A DNA stretch of 42,276 nt, from assembly GCA_937926215.1 (NCBI GenBank), contig CALEYA010000041.1, positions 1-42,276 on the forward strand. Direction: 5' to 3'. Positions 1-7,626 of this stretch are shown here, one piece after another. The DNA comes from an uncultured Croceitalea sp. GTDB lineage: Bacteria; Bacteroidota; Bacteroidia; Flavobacteriales; Flavobacteriaceae. A program made the translations under genes and the position numbers. Below the pieces are notes generated by a model, which worked only from the letters and a program-made list of their open reading frames with translations, was not told where the DNA came from and ran no database searches. Within the stretch, counting starts at the first letter, position 1. Each line of letters begins with the position of its first letter.

Positions 1-320
1 GATAGCATTCCATCAAAACCCGTAAAGTCAAAAGACTGTATTCGTTCCTGAAGGGCTGCGGTATCATTATGGCCAAACAAACCTGCGATCAAAGGCAATC
101 GACCATTATTTATTTTTTTAGTAAAATCAAATACTTCGAGGCATTCCTTACGACTCAGTGTTATCGCTTCGCCAGTCGTTCCGAGTGAGACTAAGTAATC
201 CGCTCCTCCTGAAATACAGTGATTAATGATCCGCTCTAATGCGGGATAATCCACGGCTTTAGTAGACGTAAAAGGGGTAACTAAAGCAACTCCGGTTCCG
301 GAGAAATTGGTTGATATCAT
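1..320 (-). CDS. dapA: 4-hydroxy-tetrahydrodipicolinate synthase, N-terminal part (runs off the window start)
   Basis: Manual translation of the minus strand from ATG at 320: MISTNFSGTGVALVTPFTSTKAVDYPALERIINHCISGGADYLVSLGTTGEAITLSRKE...; GTGVALVTPF and GTTGE motifs of the DapA family. ATGA overlap with the preceding gene. Confidence 0.93.
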   Translation of the reverse strand, partial: MISTNFSGTGVALVTPFTSTKAVDYPALERIINHCISGGADYLVSLGTTGEAITLSRKECLEVFDFTKKINNGRLPLIAGLFGHNDTAALQERIQSFDFTGFDGML

Positions 321-859
321 GCCCTGCTGCTATTCTTCAAACGGTTCAGAAAATAAGATACGTGTTTTACAAAAAAATCAAGATTAGGTTGACGAGAGGT
401 ATCAATCATCAAATCATAGCAATGTAATTTTTCAGAATATGGTCCTACCCGTAAATGTGCCTGAGACAAACCAGATACAAATTCAAGTGCGGGTTGCTGA
501 TCCAAGTATAAATTGATTAAAAAATCAAATGGCTGGTTGATAAAGCTGTTGATCGCTTCATCATTGGGATACTGAAACCAGTTAAGATCTTTTTTGGTAA
601 AATGCTTGAAAGCAAAATTTGAGTTTGGTTCATTTTCCTGTAGGAAAGCAAATAGCGTGACCTCTTTACCTTTGGTGGTCAGTTCTTCGGCGTATTGTCG
701 AACAATATTTCTGTGTTGAGGATCCGTAGCATCAAATAAAAGTCCGACCGTCCGTGCTTGTTCAAAGCTTACAGGATAACGGGTAATTTTACGTTGCTGG
801 ATTTTAGCTAGCAACGACTGATCGCGTTGGCTCGCTTTCCATTCATTAAAAATTCTCAT
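317..859 (-). CDS. conserved Bacteroidota protein of unknown function (DUF6913-like)
   Basis: 180 aa ORF, 4-nt overlap with dapA start; sequence resembles the small protein usually found next to dapA in Flavobacteriaceae. Confidence 0.75.
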   Translation of the reverse strand: MRIFNEWKASQRDQSLLAKIQQRKITRYPVSFEQARTVGLLFDATDPQHRNIVRQYAEELTTKGKEVTLFAFLQENEPNSNFAFKHFTKKDLNWFQYPNDEAINSFINQPFDFLINLYLDQQPALEFVSGLSQAHLRVGPYSEKLHCYDLMIDTSRQPNLDFFVKHVSYFLNRLKNSSRA

Positions 860-1107
860 AGTAATGGTGGTGATGGTTGTTATCTAAATTTGTAGGTTAG
901 ATTTCACCATTTTTTACACTGTACTTTTTTTGTTGAAATGTTGAATCGTTGAAATGTTGAGAACAAATAGGTTTTCTCGATTCAACGACTTGCCAATTTA
1001 CAAAGAAAGACAGTTTTAAAATTCATAATTAAGCATGAACTTTAAGTATTGTGTATAGTATACACCAACGAAGCTCCTTCAACGATATTTTTTAAATAAC
1101 AATATCG

Positions 1108-2097
1108 TTACTCCGCTGTTTTGGGTTCTACGATTGATTTTTCCTTCAATAAATCGTAGTGTCCCATTTGGCTATACTTATGAATACGTGCTTCGATGCG
1201 TGCATCTGGATCCATTTCCTGTAATTCGGCGATGGATTTTTTTAATTGTTTTTTCAACATTTTAACGGCTTCTTCTGGCGCTGAGTGTGCACCACCTGGT
1301 GGCTCTTTGACGATCCCGTCTATGAGGCCAAATTCGAGCATATGATCGGCCGTTAGTTTGAGTGCTTCGGCAGCTTGCTCTTTATAATCCCAGCTACGCC
1401 AAAGGATAGAAGAACAAGATTCCGGCGAAATAACCGAATACCAAGTATTTTCCATCATAAACACCTGATCACCCAATCCAATACCGATGGCTCCACCAGA
1501 AGCTCCTTCACCGATTACGGCACAGACGATCGGTACCCGTAGTTGCGCCATTTCAAAAAGATTACGTGCAATGGCTTCGGCCTGTCCACGTTCTTCCGCT
1601 TCTAGTCCTGGATAAGCTCCCGGTGTGTCGATGAGAGAAATGACCGGTAAGTTAAACCGCTCGGCCAATTTCATCAGACGGAGTGCTTTACGATACCCCT
1701 CGGGATTTGCCATTCCAAAATTACGAAACTGTCGCATTTTAGTATTGACGCCCTTTTGGTGTCCAATAAAAACAACGGATTGACCATCCAGGTTACCGAT
1801 ACCGCCCACGATGGCTTTATCATCTTTAAAATAGCGATCACCATGTAACTCAATAAACTTTTTAGACATCTCTTTAATGTAAAAGAGAGAATAAGGTCGC
1901 TCTGGATGACGAGAAAGCTGTACTTTCTGCCAACCAGTTAAGTTATTATAAATGGCTTTACGCTCACTTGTAATTTTATTTTCTAGTTCGGTGATCTTAT
2001 CAGATACATCGATATCACCAACTTCACCGACCTGCTTAATTTTATCAAGCTGTTGGTAAAGACTCTCTAGGGGTTTCTCAAATTCTAAAAACACCAT
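1108..2097 (-). CDS. accA: acetyl-CoA carboxylase carboxyltransferase subunit alpha
   Basis: 329 aa; [88 protein letters not shown] motifs. Confidence 0.97.
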   Translation of the reverse strand: MVFLEFEKPLESLYQQLDKIKQVGEVGDIDVSDKITELENKITSERKAIYNNLTGWQKVQLSRHPERPYSLFYIKEMSKKFIELHGDRYFKDDKAIVGGIGNLDGQSVVFIGHQKGVNTKMRQFRNFGMANPEGYRKALRLMKLAERFNLPVISLIDTPGAYPGLEAEERGQAEAIARNLFEMAQLRVPIVCAVIGEGASGGAIGIGLGDQVFMMENTWYSVISPESCSSILWRSWDYKEQAAEALKLTADHMLEFGLIDGIVKEPPGGAHSAPEEAVKMLKKQLKKSIAELQEMDPDARIEARIHKYSQMGHYDLLKEKSIVEPKTAE

Positions 2098-2264
2098 AAC
2101 TCGAATGTTTTTTTTGGGTGTTGACTTCAGTAAAAAAGGTTAACTGATTACTCGTCTTTGCAATGTTTGTGCTATTTAGGACATATTAGGTCATACAAAG
2201 ATGGTAAAATCATTGGGATTGGCACCCTTTGCAGGAAACTTTTTTTATTTTTAGTGGTAAACTA

Positions 2265-2295
2265 TTGCATGTTTGGTAAAACAATTTTACATTTG
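2265..2295 (+). promoter_or_regulatory. candidate Bacteroidota-type promoter upstream of the tRNA-Asp locus
   Basis: TTG (2265-2267), 20-nt spacer, TACATTTG (2288-2295); matches the Bacteroidetes -33 TTG / -7 TAnnTTTG pattern. Confidence 0.55.
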
Positions 2296-2372
2296 CATTC
2301 GCTGAAACGAAAATGTTCGTTTTTAGAAAGAAAATAATCATTAAGCTAGATAGCTTTTTAAATTAAAATATT

Positions 2373-2453
2373 GGTCTGGTAGTTCAGTTGGTTAGAATAC
2401 CTGTCCCGAATTTCTTCGGGAGGGTCGAAGGGTCGAGATCGTAACATTAGTTT
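2373..2453 (+). pseudogene. truncated/rearranged tRNA-Asp-like sequence
   Basis: First 31 nt identical to the tRNA-Asp at 2476 (GGTCTGGTAGTTCAGTTGGTTAGAATACCTG), then a hairpin TCCCGAA-TTTC-TTCGGGA replaces the anticodon arm; degenerate T-arm-like GGGTCGAAGGGTCGAGATCG; no 3' acceptor strand. Confidence 0.75.
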
Positions 2454-2475
2454 AAGATAATTTTTTGAAAATATT

Positions 2476-2549
2476 GGTCTGGTAGTTCAGTTGGTTAGAA
2501 TACCTGCCTGTCACGCAGGGGGTCGCGGGTTCGAGTCCCGTCCAGACCG
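2476..2549 (+). tRNA. tRNA-Asp(GTC)
   Basis: Acceptor GGTCTGG/CCAGACC, D arm GTTC..GAAT, anticodon arm CCTGC-CTGTCAC-GCAGG with anticodon GTC, T arm CGGG-TTCGAGT-CCCG. Confidence 0.96.
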
Positions 2550-2557
2550 CAATTTGC

Positions 2558-2591
2558 AAGCCCTTCACAATTTTTGTGAAGGGCTTTTTTT
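2558..2591 (+). terminator. Rho-independent terminator downstream of tRNA-Asp
   Basis: AAGCCCTTCACAA / TTGTGAAGGGCTT 13-bp stem, 3-nt loop, followed by a T-run. Confidence 0.9.
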
Positions 2592-2700
2592 GTGCCTGCT
2601 GTGAGATATTTGCCCAATTTTTGGAATCAATTTATTTTGAAAATTTGGTCCAAAAAGAAATTCCAATTCTATTTTTAGGGTTTAATGCTTAAAATCATAG

Positions 2701-2737
2701 TTTTTGAGCCGATTAGGAATCTTATTCGGCTCAAAAA
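2701..2737. repeat. intergenic inverted repeat with perfect 12-bp arms
   Basis: TTTTTGAGCCGA (2701-2712) / TCGGCTCAAAAA (2726-2737). Confidence 0.8.
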
Positions 2738-2910
2738 AGTATAAAATTTGAGCCAAATACGCGAAATTCCTCCTGATAATTAGTATACGGATTGCTGAAG
2801 ATTTGATTAGGCTATAGAACTATGCAAAATGGTTAGAACCAGTACATGCTGCCCTAATTCAAAAAATTAGGATAAGCAATAGTTGATTTCTTTAAATTTT
2901 ATATATAAAT

Positions 2911-2937
2911 TGAACCATTATTAATACTATTGGTTCA
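2911..2937. promoter_or_regulatory. candidate autoregulatory operator of the toxin-antitoxin operon
   Basis: Inverted repeat TGAACCA (2911-2917) / TGGTTCA (2931-2937), ending 2 nt before the antitoxin ATG at 2940. Confidence 0.45.
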
Positions 2938-2939
2938 TT

Positions 2940-3191
2940 ATGGGCGTAATTAGAAAATCGATAACCTTTACGGAACAGCAAGATGCATATGTTAAAAGCC
3001 TGATAGAACAGGGCTTTTATACAAATGATAGTGAATATGTCAGGGATATTATCCGTAAAGACCAAGAGCGCAGAAAGCGTATCGTAGATTTGAATGAGGC
3101 GCTTACAGAGGGGATGGAGAGCGGACCATCCGATGCCACTATAGATAGCATCTGGGAAGAAGCCATAAATGAGCATAATGCCGGAGCATAG
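2940..3191 (+). CDS. type II toxin-antitoxin system antitoxin, ParD-like (ribbon-helix-helix)
   Basis: 83 aa; MGVIRKSITFTEQQDAYVKSLIEQGFYTNDSEYVRDIIRKDQERR is characteristic of ParD/CopG-type antitoxins; overlaps the toxin gene. Confidence 0.88.
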   Translation: MGVIRKSITFTEQQDAYVKSLIEQGFYTNDSEYVRDIIRKDQERRKRIVDLNEALTEGMESGPSDATIDSIWEEAINEHNAGA

Positions 3192-3480
3192 TTATACAAT
3201 AAGTATAAAAGCTAGGGGCGATATTAAGTCCATTGCCAAATACACCATAAGGGAATTTGGGGAAAGTCAATCTTTTAAATATGCAAAAGGCCTAAAGCAG
3301 GTTTTAGGGCAGTTGGCAAATAATCCAGATTTGGGTAGGAGATATGTGGCCGTAAAAAACCAAATGCTCTTGAGGTACCGATATAAATCACATGTGATAT
3401 TTTATTATATCGATAACAAAGGAATTTTCATAGTTAGGGTTCTTAATGGTAAGATGTACTTTTCACAGCACTTCAAGTAA
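3169..3480 (+). CDS. type II toxin-antitoxin system RelE/ParE family toxin
   Basis: 103 aa (alternative start 3178); ARGDIKSIAKYTIREFG...LANNPDLGRRY...LLRYRYKSHVIFYYID..IFIVRVLNGKM typical of ParE. Confidence 0.9.
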   Translation: MSIMPEHSYTISIKARGDIKSIAKYTIREFGESQSFKYAKGLKQVLGQLANNPDLGRRYVAVKNQMLLRYRYKSHVIFYYIDNKGIFIVRVLNGKMYFSQHFK

Positions 3481-3721
3481 AATTAAAACCTCGTCAAGAC
3501 CGTAAAAAGATTCTTGAAAACGAAGCTTTTTTGTAGATAAAACATAGGTTGTCATTACAAAAATGGCAAAAAGTACTAAGGAGGGTTTTGTTAGTGGTAA
3601 AGCCCATCCTGTTTTTCAAGCAGTTTATAAATCTCCTGACCTAAAAAGCTAATAAACTCTCAAAAAGCTTTTGGTACTTTTCAAAATCAAAGCAGTAAAC
3701 TCGATTGACCCAAAAACAGGT

Positions 3722-4378
3722 ATGAAAAAGCTGAATTATTTAAAATTCATTTTACTCTTAATTCTAATTTCCGGTTGTTCCTCAACCAAACTGGCAAACA
3801 CGTATAAATCTGAAAACTTCAGTTCAATAAAGGGCCAAAACATATTGGTCGTTTCCAGAACACCACAGGAAAAAGTAAGAAAAGCGTATGAACGGGAAAT
3901 ATCCAAACAGCTAAAAGCGCAGGGATTGAATGCAACCCCTAGTCATCTGATATTTCCGGATCTTCAACCCTTGACGGATAAAACCGTGGAAAGGATAGCT
4001 AGCACCATCGCCATGTTCAGGGATGAAGGTTTTGACATTCTGTTATTAACATCCCTTAAAGACGTCCAAGAACAAGAGGTTCTTAAAAGAGAAGAGGGTT
4101 ATGGTTCCCTATTGGATTATTACGGAAATAAATACCTTACACTTAAAGGGTATTATGACGATGTTTCCGCTCCACCGCGTTTGGAGCCAAGGGAATTGGA
4201 ACGGCAAGATACCTATGCCAATGAAATTACGTATGTGCTTGAAGCGGTTACCTATAATTTAGGTTTAGAAGAAGAAAAGAGATTGTTGTCCGTCATCACG
4301 GCAGAAATAACCAATCCGGATACTGGAAACGGCGTTCGTAAAGGATTTGCAAAAATTATCTCTAAAAACCTACAGTAA
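3722..4378 (+). CDS. exported lipoprotein of unknown function (paralogue A)
   Basis: MKKLNYLKFILLLILISGCSSTKLANTYKS: lipobox ISGC; start at 3722 preferred over 3671. Homologous by eye to 6983-7591. Confidence 0.8.
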   Translation: MKKLNYLKFILLLILISGCSSTKLANTYKSENFSSIKGQNILVVSRTPQEKVRKAYEREISKQLKAQGLNATPSHLIFPDLQPLTDKTVERIASTIAMFRDEGFDILLLTSLKDVQEQEVLKREEGYGSLLDYYGNKYLTLKGYYDDVSAPPRLEPRELERQDTYANEITYVLEAVTYNLGLEEEKRLLSVITAEITNPDTGNGVRKGFAKIISKNLQ

Positions 4379-4482
4379 TAGTAGCGTTTTAGAAAACTAG
4401 TGCCATATCATACAGGTACTTCCGTTCCCCATTTAGAAGCATTGCTATCGGCTATTTATAAATTTAATGTAATACTAAGTTT

Positions 4483-4806
4483 ATGAAGCAAATGAATTTT
4501 ATCCCAAGGTTTTCAAGCTTGACCATATGCTTTATATCCCCTATGCTTTTCTATCTCACATTTTCAGAAGCAGTGGTGAAATCTCAAAGCATACTGGCCG
4601 TTATCGGAAACCCATACAACCCTAGTCAGCTTTATTTTGTAATGTTGGTCATGTTCCTTTTTATCATTAGGTTGCTATTGCATTTTGAAAAAGAGTTGAA
4701 GGCCACATCCTATCATAATGTTGCCCAAACTGGTCTTTCGTTCATTATTTCGGCAAATTTTATAGGCGTTATTGTTTCAGCTGCCTTGTTATTTCAATCT
4801 TTATAA
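4483..4806 (+). CDS. small putative membrane protein
   Basis: 107 aa with about three hydrophobic segments; 12 nt upstream of the next CDS. Confidence 0.65.
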   Translation: MKQMNFIPRFSSLTICFISPMLFYLTFSEAVVKSQSILAVIGNPYNPSQLYFVMLVMFLFIIRLLLHFEKELKATSYHNVAQTGLSFIISANFIGVIVSAALLFQSL

Positions 4807-4818
4807 CCCCAAAACACA

Positions 4819-5856
4819 ATGAACTTTTTTAACGACTCTACCCAAGTTAGATATTTCCTACTGCTACTATTGGTTTTTTGTAGTCAAGCAATAGGCGCGC
4901 AAGATTTATCCGAACTTTATGAAAAGGTCAACCCATCAGTAGTTGTCATTCTTACTGAAGAGAAATCATTACAGCAAGTTGGGGGCTATAGCCAAATAGT
5001 AAGTTCAGAAGGTTTGGGTTCTGGATTTCTAATTTCAAAAACCCAAATATTGACCGCGGCCCATGTTGTCGATGTTGCAGAACGGGTTTTGGTCCAGTTC
5101 CACGACGGCGAAATCATTGGGGCTACCGTAACCTCAAGTTTTGACGAGCCTGATATTGCCTTGATCACGTTGGCATTTCCTAAAAAAGATGCGCAAGTGG
5201 TCACTTTAGGCGATTCGGATACCATAAAAATTGGGGAACAGGTTTTTGTTGTGGGTGCCCCATTTGGTTTGGCACATTCCTTATCATCAGGTTACATAAG
5301 CGGACGAATAAAAAATAAAAAATCCCAAAACCCATTTACCAATAGTGAGTATTTACAGACAGATGCGGCCATTAATACTGGGAATTCCGGTGGCCCTATG
5401 TTTAATTTAAAAGGCGAGGTTGTTGGGATCGTAAGTCATATCAAGACCATTACCGGAGGGTTTCAGGGTATTGGTTTTGCCGCTACGGCAAATATTGCAA
5501 AAGAGCTATTGCTAAAACGAACTATTCCATGGTCCGGCGCCGAGTTTTTTCCGCTTTCCAAAGATGCTTCCAAACTACTGAATGTTCCACAAAACAATGG
5601 TTTATTGGTGCAGCGTGTAGTGCGTTCTTCCCCCTATGGTAAGTTGGGGTTACGGGGCGGAACCGTAAAAGCGACTATAAATAAAACGGAAATACTGCTG
5701 GGAGGGGATGTTATTTTGGCCATTAACGGTATCCGTTTCGAGATGACCGATGAAGCGCTTAAAAAATTAGGTGATTATGCGGCTTCCGTTAAACCGGAAG
5801 CACCTATTGTTTTGGAGGTCCTTAGGGAGGGGAAAATCATTTCGTTATCCAATTGA
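4819..5856 (+). CDS. HtrA/Deg-like exported trypsin-fold serine protease with C-terminal PDZ-like region
   Basis: Signal peptide; catalytic motifs TAAHVVD (His), DIALI (Asp), NTGNSGGPMFN (Ser); PDZ-like GLLVQRVVRSSPYGKLGLRGG..GGDVILAINGI. Confidence 0.92.
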   Translation: MNFFNDSTQVRYFLLLLLVFCSQAIGAQDLSELYEKVNPSVVVILTEEKSLQQVGGYSQIVSSEGLGSGFLISKTQILTAAHVVDVAERVLVQFHDGEIIGATVTSSFDEPDIALITLAFPKKDAQVVTLGDSDTIKIGEQVFVVGAPFGLAHSLSSGYISGRIKNKKSQNPFTNSEYLQTDAAINTGNSGGPMFNLKGEVVGIVSHIKTITGGFQGIGFAATANIAKELLLKRTIPWSGAEFFPLSKDASKLLNVPQNNGLLVQRVVRSSPYGKLGLRGGTVKATINKTEILLGGDVILAINGIRFEMTDEALKKLGDYAASVKPEAPIVLEVLREGKIISLSN

Positions 5857-5897
5857 ATACTTGATTACACGTACTACTAATCTTTAAAATCAGAATT

Positions 5898-6362
5898 ATG
5901 AAAAAATTGTTTTTTATCGGAATGCTGTTCATGGCCTGTGCCATTTACGCACAACAACAAGATGAAGTAGGGGTTCGCCGCACCATGGATTTGTTCTATG
6001 ACGGTTTTAATGAACGTGATTCCGTCAAAATTAAATTGGCGCTTGCCAAGGATATCACCTATCAAAAAGTAGAAGAAGTTTTTGGAAGCCAGGTTTTAAA
6101 AGATGCCGATTTATCCGAAGTGATGAAATCTATAGTGGCCATTCCAAAGACGACCAAGTTTGAATTAAAAATGGATAAGATCGTGATTAGTGCCAACGAT
6201 GGCCATATAGCCAATGTTTGGACGCAATCGCAGTTTTATCTTTACGGTACATATTACCAATGTGGATCCTCTTCGTTTCAATTGATAAAAAGAAACGGGG
6301 ATTGGAAAATCATTTCAATTTTAGACGATTATTCAAAAGAGAACTGTTTGGGACAGAAGTAA
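5898..6362 (+). CDS. exported NTF2/SnoaL-like fold protein
   Basis: Signal peptide; RRTMDLFYDGFNERDSVKIKLALAKDITYQ...FQLIKRNGDWKIISILDDYSKE typical of nuclear transport factor 2-like proteins. Confidence 0.75.
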   Translation: MKKLFFIGMLFMACAIYAQQQDEVGVRRTMDLFYDGFNERDSVKIKLALAKDITYQKVEEVFGSQVLKDADLSEVMKSIVAIPKTTKFELKMDKIVISANDGHIANVWTQSQFYLYGTYYQCGSSSFQLIKRNGDWKIISILDDYSKENCLGQK

Positions 6363-6561
6363 ACCAAGAAAGCAAGCTTGGGGAAATGGGCATTTCATGA
6401 GGAAATTACTGTGTTGCAACTGCTGTAGGTTTTTATGTTTTTTCAATGGCCCAGGTATACAGCACTAATGACAAAAGGATGGATATACGAACAGTTGGTG
6501 ACGCACTTACTTTCCAAGCAATAATCGCCATTAAATCAAATCCCTTTTTTATATTTAAGGT

Positions 6562-6972
6562 ATGCGTATTTTGATGAAATCCCTTTATTTTTTAGTAGGC
6601 GTACTAATGACATTCGGCGCAATGGCACAGACCGGTGATGCCAACAAAGGCGAAGGCACACCTTTATTTACCGAAGCGGAATCTGACTACATAGACAAAT
6701 GGTTCGCAGCATTTGTACAGGAAATGGAACTGTCCAAGGAAGTGGCTATGCGGTATCAAGAAATAACGAGTAAGTACTCCGCCAAAATGGACAGCATTGA
6801 CAAAGACCATCCGGGAATCAGCAAAGCGGAGGCCATGGAACAATTTAATACCTTGATGCAAGAACAGCACCTGGAAATCAAGACCATTTTAACCACGGGG
6901 CAATATGAAATGTATTACGATACTATGAAAAAAGTGGTATGGTCCATTAATCAGCGACTTAAACAATTGTAG
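6562..6972 (+). CDS. small exported alpha-helical protein of unknown function (paralogous to 37472-37888)
   Basis: 136 aa, signal peptide ending in FGAMAQ; charged helical mature region; 10 nt upstream of the next CDS. Confidence 0.75.
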   Translation: MRILMKSLYFLVGVLMTFGAMAQTGDANKGEGTPLFTEAESDYIDKWFAAFVQEMELSKEVAMRYQEITSKYSAKMDSIDKDHPGISKAEAMEQFNTLMQEQHLEIKTILTTGQYEMYYDTMKKVVWSINQRLKQL

Positions 6973-6982
6973 TCAACGCATT

Positions 6983-7591
6983 ATGAAAAACAGCAGGCGT
7001 TATCTTTTTATGGGCGTACTCTTTCTAGCAGTCGGCTGCTCGTCAACGAAACTGATAGATTCCTGGAGGTCGCAAAGTTTTGATTCGCTTTCTAATTCAA
7101 AGATTATGGTGGTTTCCAAAGCCTCCGATCCAGAGGTGCGAAAGTCTTATGAGATAGCGATAGCAACCAAACTACGTGCCTTAGATCTAGATGTCCTAGA
7201 ATCGCACCTGCGGTTTCCCGCGTTGCAAGAAGCCAATACTCCGGAAGAAAGTACACGGGTGGTAAAGATGTTTAAAGATGCCGGTTTCAAAGGAATCATT
7301 TTAACTTCCTTAAAGCAGACCATAGAGACACAAAATGGCAGTATTGGCGCACAACTGGAAATTCCAAAAGGCTATAAGAATAAATCAAATTTTGGATTTA
7401 ATACCAGCACTTCCAATAGTTCCGTAGCCTCTACTTCTAAAACCTATGTTCTAGAAGCCCTTACTTATAATCTGACTTCGGAAGAGGACCGGCAGTTGGT
7501 TAATGTTTGTCTTGTAGATGTTACCGATCCGGATGCCCCTGATAGCATTAGAAAAACCTTTGCCAAGATAATAGCCAAACAGTTCAAATAA
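6983..7591 (+). CDS. exported lipoprotein of unknown function (paralogue B)
   Basis: Lipobox AVGC-SSTKL; aligns with 3722-4378 (CSSTKL..S..S.FDSL..SKIMVVSK...EVRKSYE..IATKLRA..LDVLESHLRFPALQ, C-terminal IRKTFAKIIAKQFK). Confidence 0.82.
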   Translation: MKNSRRYLFMGVLFLAVGCSSTKLIDSWRSQSFDSLSNSKIMVVSKASDPEVRKSYEIAIATKLRALDLDVLESHLRFPALQEANTPEESTRVVKMFKDAGFKGIILTSLKQTIETQNGSIGAQLEIPKGYKNKSNFGFNTSTSNSSVASTSKTYVLEALTYNLTSEEDRQLVNVCLVDVTDPDAPDSIRKTFAKIIAKQFK

Positions 7592-7626
7592 CCAAAAATC
7601 GTATTCTTAAACCAACCTCAAATAGT

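Noticed and set aside
2373-2591. Integrative element attachment site at tRNA-Asp
   Set aside because: No integrase gene is present and the duplicated part is the tRNA 5' half, not the 3' end usually duplicated by integration; kept only as a duplication finding.
2892-3199. Minus-strand ORFs 2892-3176 and 3017-3199
   Set aside because: They are antisense to the well-supported ParD-like antitoxin and have no recognisable family features.
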